A stretch of 32,183 nucleotides of DNA from Comamonadaceae bacterium. Lineage in GTDB: Bacteria; Pseudomonadota; Gammaproteobacteria; Burkholderiales; Burkholderiaceae_C. Location of the stretch: NCBI GenBank assembly GCA_947378785.1, contig CANCLK010000034.1, positions 1 through 32,183 of the forward strand, read 5' to 3'. The position numbers were made by a program, and so were the translations under genes. The notes beneath the pieces are model-generated. The model searched no databases. It was not told where the DNA came from and worked only from the letters and a program-made list of their open reading frames with translations. Below are positions 26,161 through 32,183 of the stretch, in pieces (positions within the stretch are counted from its first letter, which is position 1; every line of letters starts with the position of its first letter).

Positions 26161-26670
26161 GTGACGACACCCCGCATCAACCTGATTTTTGCGCGCGCTG
26201 CCAACGGCGTGATCGGCAAAGACAACCGCATGCCTTGGCATCTGCCAGAAGACCTCGCGCACTTCAAGCGCCTGACGCAAGGCTGCCCGGTCATCATGGG
26301 TCGCAAAACTTGGGATTCGCTGCCGCCCCGCTTTCGGCCGCTGCCGGGCCGCAGCAACATCGTCATCACGCGCCAAGTTGACTGGCAAGCCGAAGGCGCC
26401 GTGCGCGCCAGCAGTCTTCAAGAGGCACGGCACCTGAGCGGCGACGTGCCCGAGGTCTGGGTCATCGGCGGTGCCGAGATTTACCAGCAAGCCGAACCCC
26501 TCGCGGTACGCGCTGAAGTCACCGAGATTGCGAAAGACTTTGAAGGCGATGCCTACGCGCCGTCCTTGGGCACTGCGTGGACAGAAATAGCGCGTGAGCA
26601 GCACCTGTCTTCAACAGGACTGACATTCAGCTTTGCAACCTACCAAAAGAAGACATCTAACCCAACATGA
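26161..26670 (+). CDS. folA: Dihydrofolate reductase
   Basis: FolA reduces dihydrofolate to tetrahydrofolate with NADPH; it is the target of trimethoprim. The 169-residue protein shows IFARAANGVIGKDNRMPWHLPEDLAHFK-type N-terminus with the active-site Asp31, VIMGRKTWDSLP (44-55), PGRSNIVITR and VWVIGGAEIYQQA. The start is GTG 26161, 7 nt after thyA. Its stop overlaps the xth start by ATGA. Chromosomal type by context; no sign of a transferred resistance form. Confidence 0.96.
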   Translation: MTTPRINLIFARAANGVIGKDNRMPWHLPEDLAHFKRLTQGCPVIMGRKTWDSLPPRFRPLPGRSNIVITRQVDWQAEGAVRASSLQEARHLSGDVPEVWVIGGAEIYQQAEPLAVRAEVTEIAKDFEGDAYAPSLGTAWTEIAREQHLSSTGLTFSFATYQKKTSNPT

Positions 26671-27446
26671 AAATCGCTACGTGGAATGTGAACTCACTCT
26701 CCGTTCGTCTACCGCAGGTGCTGGACTGGCTGGCCGCGAATCCCGTTGATGCGCTGTGCCTGCAAGAACTGAAGCTGCCAGACGAGAAGTTTCCGCTGCA
26801 AGCCCTGCAAGATGCAGGGTACAACCATTGCGCGGTGTTCGGGCAAAAAACCTACAACGGCGTGGCCATCTTGAGTCGCGTGCCCTTACGTGACGTCACC
26901 AAAAACATCAACGGTTTTGCCGATGAGCAGTCCCGCGTGATTGCCGCCACGCTCGACACGGCTGAAGGTGCCTTTCGCTTAGTGAATGGCTACTTTGTGA
27001 ACGGTCAAGAACCGGGCAGCGAAAAGTTTGCGTACAAGATGCAGTGGCTCACTGGCCTACGTCACTGGCTCAAACAAGAACTCGTCAGCACACCGAATCT
27101 GGTGCTGGTCGGCGACTTCAACATCACCTTTGACGACCGCGACACGCACGACCCAGAAGGTCTGCGCGAAACGATTCACCACATGACCGCAGAGCGTGAG
27201 CACTTCCAAGGCCTGCTGGACTTGGGTTTGACCGATGCCTTCCGCCTGTTTGATCAACCTGATAAAAGTTACTCATGGTGGGACTACCGCGAGTTCGCCT
27301 TCCGCCGCAACCGTGGGCTGCGCATTGACCACATTCTGGTGAGTGAGCCACTGAAGTCACGGGTACGCAGTTGCGTGATTGACAAACTGCCACGCAAGAA
27401 CGAACGCCCAAGCGACCATGTGCCGGTGGTCGTGGAGATTGGATAG
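26667..27446 (+). CDS. xth: Exodeoxyribonuclease III (AP endonuclease)
   Basis: Xth cleaves DNA at abasic sites and removes 3' blocks in base-excision repair. The 259-residue protein has the full endonuclease/exonuclease/phosphatase fold: KIATWNVNSLSVRL (Asn7), CLQELKLPDEKFP (Glu34), YNGVAILSR, LVGDFNI (Asp150, Asn152), and the final ERPSDHVPVVVEI (Asp250, His251). It starts inside the folA stop (ATGA) and ends just before a two-way terminator, closing the DUF2069-FAD oxidase-thyA-folA-xth unit. Confidence 0.96.
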   Translation: MKIATWNVNSLSVRLPQVLDWLAANPVDALCLQELKLPDEKFPLQALQDAGYNHCAVFGQKTYNGVAILSRVPLRDVTKNINGFADEQSRVIAATLDTAEGAFRLVNGYFVNGQEPGSEKFAYKMQWLTGLRHWLKQELVSTPNLVLVGDFNITFDDRDTHDPEGLRETIHHMTAEREHFQGLLDLGLTDAFRLFDQPDKSYSWWDYREFAFRRNRGLRIDHILVSEPLKSRVRSCVIDKLPRKNERPSDHVPVVVEIG

Positions 27447-27449
27447 AAA

Positions 27450-27474
27450 AAATCGGTCAGCCTCTGACCGATTT
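27450..27474. terminator. Bidirectional terminator between xth and ntrC
   Basis: The perfect 11-bp stem AAATCGGTCAG (27450-27460) and CTGACCGATTT (27464-27474) around a 3-nt loop CCT is flanked by A-run on the left and T-rich bases on the right, so it can work for the converging xth and ntrC transcripts. Confidence 0.8.
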
Positions 27475-27481
27475 CTGCTGA

Positions 27482-29014
27482 TTACTCCAGCCCCAGTTCC
27501 TGAATTTTTCGAGTGATGGTGTTGCGGCCGATACCGAGTTTTTGGGCCGCTTCAATACGCCGCCCACGGGTGTTGAGCAACGCCGTTTGTATCAGCTTGG
27601 ACTCAAAGCGACGCGTCAGAACGTCCCAAACATCGGTTTGACCACTCACCAGCAGGGCGAGTGCTTCAACCTCTAAATCGGCTTCCCAATGACCACCCGT
27701 GGCGGCACTCAAAGGCCACGCCGGTGCAGAAGAGCGGGCATTCGACAGACCAATAGGCTCATGGATTTCCGAAGTCTGCATGTCGCGTGCATCCGCATGC
27801 ACCAACACAGTGTCCGGCTGCAGACTGACGGCCTTGGGCGCCTCAGGCGCAATGGCCAACACTTCAGGCGGCAAGTCCTTGGGTTCAATCACCTGTGCCG
27901 GAGCCATCACGGTCAGCCAATGACAGATGTTTTCTAACTGACGTACATTGCCAGGAAAACTGAAGGTGCTGAGCTGCTGCAGCGCCGCGTCGGCAATTCG
28001 CTTAGGCTCAACTCCGAGTTGCTTGGCGCTCTGCTGCAAAAAGTGACGGGTCAGCATGAAGACGTCTTCACGGCGCTCTCGCAATGCAGGTAAGCGCAGG
28101 CGAATCACATTCAGTCGGTGATACAGGTCTTCCCTGAAGCCGCCATCTTTGACGCGCTGCTCAAGGTCTTGATGCGTGGCGGCGATGACGCGCACGTTGG
28201 CCTTGACGGCGTTGTGCCCACCTACGCGGTAAAAGTGTCCGTCTGACAAAACGCGCAGCAAACGCGTTTGCAAATCAAACGGCATGTCACCGATTTCGTC
28301 CAGAAACAGTGTGCCACCGTCGGCCTGCTCAAAGCGACCGCGACGCATGGTCTGCGCGCCAGTGAATGCGCCGCGCTCATGACCAAAGAGTTCGGACTCC
28401 AGCAAGTCTTTCGGAATCGCCGCCGTGTTGATGGCGATGAACGGTCCGTTGGCGCGCGGTGAATGTTTGTGCAGCGCACGCGCTACTAACTCTTTACCGG
28501 AGCCGGATTCGCCAGTGATCATGACCGTGACATTGCTTTGACTGAGCCGACCAATCGCACGAAAAACGTCTTGCATGGCCGGTGCTTGCCCGAGCATTTC
28601 AGGCGCCAAGGCCATGCGCTCTTCGGCCACTTCTTCGCGCTGGCTTTCTTCAACCGCACGGCGAATCAGCTCGACCGCTTTGGGCAAATCGAACGGCTTC
28701 GGCAGGTATTCAAACGCGCCGCCCTGAAAGGCCGACACGGCACTGTCAAGGTCAGAGAACGCGGTCATGATGATGACCGGCAAGCCTGGTAATTTTTCTT
28801 TGACCGCTTCTAAAAGATCAAGACCCGAGCCGCCCGGCATGCGGATGTCGCTGACCAAAATTTGTGGGCCATCGTCCTCGGTCGCGGTCGCCAGTGCGGC
28901 GAGCACTTCGCGCGGATTGGTGAAGCTGCGCGTCGGCAGACCTTCCCTCAAGAGAGCCTTTTCCAGAACGAACCGGATGGACTGGTCATCGTCAACGATC
29001 CAAATCGGTTTCAT
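27482..29014 (-). CDS. ntrC: Nitrogen regulation response regulator NtrC
   Basis: NtrC (GlnG) activates sigma-54 promoters under nitrogen limitation. The 510-residue protein has three parts: receiver domain with the acidic pocket WIVDDD, phosphoacceptor Asp56 in SDIRMPG and Lys106 in YLPKPFD; AAA+ domain with Walker A GESGSGKE (168-175), GAFTGA (215-220, the sigma-54 contact loop) and FLDEIGDM; and a C-terminal Fis-type helix-turn-helix, [20 protein letters not shown], ending in QELGLE. A longer than usual linker (about 390-455) joins the last two. The gene follows ntrB after 43 nt, so the two share a transcript and act as a kinase/regulator pair. Confidence 0.96.
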   Translation of the reverse strand: MKPIWIVDDDQSIRFVLEKALLREGLPTRSFTNPREVLAALATATEDDGPQILVSDIRMPGGSGLDLLEAVKEKLPGLPVIIMTAFSDLDSAVSAFQGGAFEYLPKPFDLPKAVELIRRAVEESQREEVAEERMALAPEMLGQAPAMQDVFRAIGRLSQSNVTVMITGESGSGKELVARALHKHSPRANGPFIAINTAAIPKDLLESELFGHERGAFTGAQTMRRGRFEQADGGTLFLDEIGDMPFDLQTRLLRVLSDGHFYRVGGHNAVKANVRVIAATHQDLEQRVKDGGFREDLYHRLNVIRLRLPALRERREDVFMLTRHFLQQSAKQLGVEPKRIADAALQQLSTFSFPGNVRQLENICHWLTVMAPAQVIEPKDLPPEVLAIAPEAPKAVSLQPDTVLVHADARDMQTSEIHEPIGLSNARSSAPAWPLSAATGGHWEADLEVEALALLVSGQTDVWDVLTRRFESKLIQTALLNTRGRRIEAAQKLGIGRNTITRKIQELGLE

Positions 29015-29057
29015 GTGGCGCTATCCCTATGTGTCAATTCAATGGATGGGACAGATC

Positions 29058-30149
29058 TCAAGGCAGAGGAATCAGGATCTTGAAGTCTGTACGGCCCGGC
29101 ACACTGTCGCACTCAATCAAACCGTGGTGTTGCTGAACGAAGGTTTGTGCCAACGTCAACCCCAACCCCGAACCGCCTTCCCGCCCTGACACCAGGGGAT
29201 AGAAAATTCGGTCTTTGATGGAGTCCGGCACGCCCGGTCCATTGTCAATGACATGCAATTCCAATGCCAAGCGATAACGTTGTTTGCCGAAAGTCACTTG
29301 GCGCGCGATTCGGGTCTTGAAAATGATCTCGCCGTCACCTGAAGCCACCCGTTCAGCCAAGGCTTGGGCGGCATTGTGAGCAATGTTGAGGACAGCCTGT
29401 ATGAGTTGTTCGCGGTCCCCGCGAAAGTCAGGGATGGAAATGTCGTAGTCGCGCGCAGCCTTCAGTCCTTTCGGAAACTCCGCCAAGATGAGCGACCGGA
29501 CCCGCTCACAAACTTCGTGAATATTCACGTCCCCCACCAGATGTGGCCGGCGGTGCGGCGCCAGCAAACGATCGACCAAGGACTGCAAGCGGTCGGCTTC
29601 GTGAATGATGACCTGGGTGTATTCGATCAACTCCTTCGACTCAATCTCCATTTCAAGCAACTGCGCTGCGCCACGAATCCCACCCAAGGGATTTTTGATC
29701 TCATGCGCAAGGTTACGGATCAGCTCTTTATTCGCCTGCGCTTGGTCGATGAGTCGCTCTTCACGGTCTTGTTTGGCTTGCTGCTCTAACGGCAGCAACT
29801 CGACAATGACTTCCCCTAGCACATCGGTCTGGGCCACCACCACATGCACCGGAAAGGGTTCCGGATTAGCCCGCTTGAGCCAAGCGTCGTAGCGCAACGC
29901 AGCAAACACATTGCTTCCCGCCCCGTCGAGGGCAGTGCGCAAGATCTGTGGTTCTGTGAAGCAATCCGGCAGTTGCGAGCCTTCTATCGTTCGGCGTGAA
30001 ATGCCGAGCGCGTCTTCTAGGGCGGCATTGGCAAAAAGCACGACTCCGTCAACGTGGACCACAGCCACGAGGGTCGCCAAGAGATCGAAGGCCTGAAATC
30101 GTAGGGCGGCCGATACAGGTTGAGAGAGGTTCGTGTCGGGGGTTTTCAA
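29058..30149 (-). CDS. ntrB: Nitrogen regulation sensor kinase/phosphatase NtrB
   Basis: NtrB (GlnL) is a soluble histidine kinase that phosphorylates NtrC, and dephosphorylates it when bound by PII. The 363-residue product has an N-terminal PAS domain (about 18-125), the H-box NLAHEIKNPLGGIRGA with His149, and an HATPase domain with the N-box NIAHNAAQAL, VIDNGPGVP (G1) and GSGLGLTLAQ (G2). No membrane segment is seen, as expected. The start appears to be TTG 30149; the nearby ATG is out of frame and the ribosome site is poor, so the exact N-terminus is uncertain. Confidence 0.94.
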   Translation of the reverse strand: MKTPDTNLSQPVSAALRFQAFDLLATLVAVVHVDGVVLFANAALEDALGISRRTIEGSQLPDCFTEPQILRTALDGAGSNVFAALRYDAWLKRANPEPFPVHVVVAQTDVLGEVIVELLPLEQQAKQDREERLIDQAQANKELIRNLAHEIKNPLGGIRGAAQLLEMEIESKELIEYTQVIIHEADRLQSLVDRLLAPHRRPHLVGDVNIHEVCERVRSLILAEFPKGLKAARDYDISIPDFRGDREQLIQAVLNIAHNAAQALAERVASGDGEIIFKTRIARQVTFGKQRYRLALELHVIDNGPGVPDSIKDRIFYPLVSGREGGSGLGLTLAQTFVQQHHGLIECDSVPGRTDFKILIPLP

Positions 30150-30185
30150 GATGGCTATTTTGACCCATTAACCGACTGACTAGAT

Positions 30186-30686
30186 TCACTGACCCGGTAT
30201 TGAAACAACCGATGGAAGACGCGCTATCTCGCGCTTCAGCCCGGCAATGTCACCCGTATAGCGATTGATACCTTCTTTGAGCTCGTTGACGCGGTCTGAG
30301 TAACGCTGCGGGTTACTCATCTCAGCGTCCAGCTTTTCAGGCTCGCCGTTGTTGTATTCCTTCTGCTGATCGGCCAGCCGGACTTCGGCGGTTTTTAGCT
30401 CGGCCAGCAAGATGCTGCGGGCATCCGTGTCGCGAGCACGCTGAACTGTAGCGTCAGTATTTGGAATAACGTTGACGGCCGAGCTGCGACGTCCGCGATT
30501 GACACGAGTCCCCGGCACCACCGTCACGTTACCGCCCTCGACCACTTGGCAGCCACGCGCTACGGCCAAGGCAGCATCGTTGAGGTATTCGTTACCGCAA
30601 CGGTAAATGGCGCTTTGGGCCATCGCCATCACGCTGGTCGCAGCCAAGACCACTGCCGTAGCGGTGATGAGCAAAACTTTTTTCAT
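30186..30686 (-). CDS. Exported coiled-coil protein of unknown function (DUF4124-like)
   Basis: A 166-residue hypothetical protein lying between glnA and ntrB. It has a clear signal peptide (MKKVLLITATAVVLAATSVM, cut near AMA-QS at 23), then a small domain with two cysteines (Cys30 in IYRCGNEYLND and Cys46 in ARGCQVVEGG) reminiscent of DUF4124 proteins, a basic linker, and a helical, probably coiled-coil half (about 85-155, LLAELKTAEVRLADQQKEY). ATG 30686 is chosen over an in-frame TTG 9 nt upstream because it starts the signal peptide. It has its own promoter candidate right after the glnA terminator. A periplasmic location is inferred; no function is proposed. Confidence 0.8.
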   Translation of the reverse strand: MKKVLLITATAVVLAATSVMAMAQSAIYRCGNEYLNDAALAVARGCQVVEGGNVTVVPGTRVNRGRRSSAVNVIPNTDATVQRARDTDARSILLAELKTAEVRLADQQKEYNNGEPEKLDAEMSNPQRYSDRVNELKEGINRYTGDIAGLKREIARLPSVVSIPGQ

Positions 30687-30694
30687 GACCGTCA

Positions 30695-30722
30695 ATTATC
30701 TTGCAATGTGCGGTGAAGACAA
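30695..30722 (-). promoter_or_regulatory. Sigma-70-like promoter for the gene ahead of ntrBC
   Basis: On the minus strand TTGTCT (30722-30717) and GATAAT (30700-30695) are separated by 16 nt. Transcription would start near 30688, almost at the ATG 30686 of the exported protein gene, so the leader would be very short. ntrB and ntrC could be read from here as well. Confidence 0.45.
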
Positions 30723-30727
30723 AACGG

Positions 30728-30755
30728 AAAAAGGACAGCCGAAGCTGTCCTTTTT
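30728..30755 (-). terminator. Rho-independent terminator of glnA with UUCG loop
   Basis: On the minus strand the stem AAAAAGGACAGC pairs with GCTGTCCTTTTT around TTCG, a C(UUCG)G tetraloop, and ends in a T-run. It lies about 50 nt after the glnA stop. Confidence 0.88.
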
Positions 30756-30803
30756 GCCACGAAACTGCCCGACCCAAGCCGGTGCAGATGCGCAGGCCCC
30801 GCC

Positions 30804-32183
30804 TTACAGCGAGTAGTACATGTCGAACTCGATCGGGTGCGTGGCTTGACGCAAACGCGTGACCTCGCCCATTTTGAGTTCAATGTAAGCATCGAGCATG
30901 CTGTCAGTGAAGACGCCGCCCTTGGTCAAGAACCCGCGGTCTGCATCGAGGCAGTCGAGGGCCTGGTCCAAGCTGTGGCAGACGGTTGGCACCAAAGCGT
31001 CTTCTTCAGGCGGCAGATGGTACAAATCTTTGGTGGCAGCTTCGCCAGGATGGATCTTGTTTTCCACGCCATCCAAGCCCGCCATCATCAGGGCCGAGAA
31101 GCCGAGGTACGGGTTCATCAGTGGATCAGGGAAACGTGCCTCGATGCGGCGACCCTTAGGGTTGGCCACGTGTGGAATACGGATCGAAGCCGAGCGGTTC
31201 TTGGCCGAGTAAGCCAGCTTGACCGGTGCCTCATAACCTGGGACCAAACGCTTGTAGCTGTTGGTGCCTGGGTTGGTGATCGCGTTCAAAGCACGTGCGT
31301 GCTTGATGATGCCGCCAATGTAGTACAGGGCGAAATCAGACAGGCCTGCGTAGCCGTCACCGGCGAACAGGTTTTTGCCGTCTTTCCAGATCGACTGGTG
31401 CACGTGCATGCCGGAACCGTTGTCGCCAACGATGGGTTTTGGCATGAAGGTCGCGGTCTTGCCGTAGGCATTGGCGACGTTGTGAACCACGTACTTCAGG
31501 ACCTGCGTCCAGTCGGCGCGCTCAACCAGCGTGCTGAACTTGGTGCCCAGCTCGTTCTGGCCTGGGCCAGCGACTTCATGGTGATGAACTTCGACGGGGA
31601 TGCCCAGCGATTCGAGAATCAGGGACATTTCCGAGCGCATGTCGTGCATGCTGTCGACCGGTGGCACGGGGAAGTAGCCACCCTTGACAGTTGGACGGTG
31701 GCCGCGGTTGCCGCCATCAAGCTTCTTGCCTGAATTCCACGGTGCTTCGTATTCGTCGATCTTGAAGAAGGTGCCCGACATGTCGGTGTTCCAGCGCACG
31801 TCGTCGAAAACGAAAAATTCTGGCTCTGGACCGAAGTAAGCCGTGTCGCCCAAGCCGGACGCTTTGAGGTAAGCCTCAGCGCGGTGAGCAATGGAACGTG
31901 GATCACGGTCGTAGGCCTTGCCGTCGGCAGGCTCGACGACGTCGCAGCTCATGAACAACGTGGTTTCTTCGTAGAACGGATCGATGTTGGCAGTGTTGGC
32001 ATCAGGCATCAGTTGCATGTCGGAGGCTTCAATACCTTTCCAACCGGCGATGGATGAGCCGTCAAAAGCGTGGCCTGAAGTGAACTTGTCTTCGTCAAAG
32101 TGAGACACAGGCACGGTGACGTGCTGCTCTTTACCACGGGTGTCAGTGAAGCGGAAGTCAACAAACTTGACTTCGTTTTCCTT
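30804..32183 (-). CDS. glnA: Type I glutamine synthetase (5' end outside window)
   Basis: GlnA makes glutamine from glutamate, ammonia and ATP as a dodecamer, the main ammonium-assimilating enzyme. 459 residues are visible and the frame stays open to the window edge; about the first 12 residues are missing compared with the usual 470 or so. Seen: [49 protein letters not shown] (catalytic metal and glutamate site), [21 protein letters not shown], and [10 protein letters not shown], whose Tyr is the adenylylation site of the GSI-beta type, so control by GlnE is expected. Downstream lie the exported protein, ntrB and ntrC, but a strong terminator separates them. The promoter region with any NtrC sites is outside the window. 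Confidence 0.97.
   Translation of the reverse strand, partial: KENEVKFVDFRFTDTRGKEQHVTVPVSHFDEDKFTSGHAFDGSSIAGWKGIEASDMQLMPDANTANIDPFYEETTLFMSCDVVEPADGKAYDRDPRSIAHRAEAYLKASGLGDTAYFGPEPEFFVFDDVRWNTDMSGTFFKIDEYEAPWNSGKKLDGGNRGHRPTVKGGYFPVPPVDSMHDMRSEMSLILESLGIPVEVHHHEVAGPGQNELGTKFSTLVERADWTQVLKYVVHNVANAYGKTATFMPKPIVGDNGSGMHVHQSIWKDGKNLFAGDGYAGLSDFALYYIGGIIKHARALNAITNPGTNSYKRLVPGYEAPVKLAYSAKNRSASIRIPHVANPKGRRIEARFPDPLMNPYLGFSALMMAGLDGVENKIHPGEAATKDLYHLPPEEDALVPTVCHSLDQALDCLDADRGFLTKGGVFTDSMLDAYIELKMGEVTRLRQATHPIEFDMYYSL

Noticed and set aside
25059..26369. Long minus-strand open frame (436 codons) across the FAD oxidase, thyA and folA genes
   Set aside because: It is antisense to three clear conserved genes, and its translation shows no family motif. 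GC-rich third positions keep the opposite frame open.
30837..31733. Plus-strand open frame of 298 codons
   Set aside because: Lies wholly opposite glnA, which is unambiguous; a shadow frame.

Overview
The window looks like a chromosomal segment of a betaproteobacterium, most likely from the order Burkholderiales and family Comamonadaceae (Rhodoferax/Polaromonas/Limnohabitans type). This rests on protein character (Mog, PmbA, DarP, UppP, NtrBC and GlnA of proteobacterial type, a Bug-type TctC binding protein, a divergent SRAP protein) and moderately high GC. It is an inference from family resemblance, not a database result. Coding density is very high, the longest gap without a gene is about 230 bases, and I see no tRNA, rRNA, insertion sequence, prophage or CRISPR.

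Layout. 1-880: rpsU and a YqeY protein separated by a terminator. 899-3496: pmbA (-) divergent from darP, which overlaps mog. 3513-5091: trmJ-cysE (-), divergent from 5185-9688: suhB, mutS and an Anbu proteasome-like protease, each separated by only 14 nt. 9690-11019 (-): a secreted Pro/Tyr/Gln-rich protein and uppP. 11152-13649: glnS coupled to a degenerate ABC-type ATPase. 13677-14363 (-): a SRAP protein lacking its catalytic Cys2. 14597-18702: a tight four-gene cassette (TctC-type binding protein, class III CoA-transferase, CitE-like CoA lyase, Gfo/Idh dehydrogenase), the clearest accessory-type region. 18728-19300: rluE. 19325-23492 (-): yihY family gene, CBS-domain gene, aroC and an MFS transporter. 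23513-27446 (+): DUF2069, FAD oxidase, thyA, folA and xth, tightly packed and ended by a two-way terminator. 27482-32183 (-): glnA (5' end outside the window), a secreted coiled-coil protein, ntrB and ntrC.

Functionally, most of the window is housekeeping: translation and RNA modification (rpsU, darP, trmJ, rluE, glnS), DNA repair (mutS, SRAP, xth), folate/thymidylate (thyA, folA), aromatic amino acids (aroC), cysteine (cysE), molybdenum cofactor (mog), envelope (uppP), and nitrogen control (glnA-ntrBC). The best candidate for something undescribed is the 14597-18702 cassette, which reads as uptake, CoA activation and retro-aldol cleavage of an organic diacid whose identity cannot be fixed from sequence. 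The Cys2-less SRAP protein and the ABC ATPase without its catalytic glutamate are two further proteins that appear to have left their family's known chemistry.
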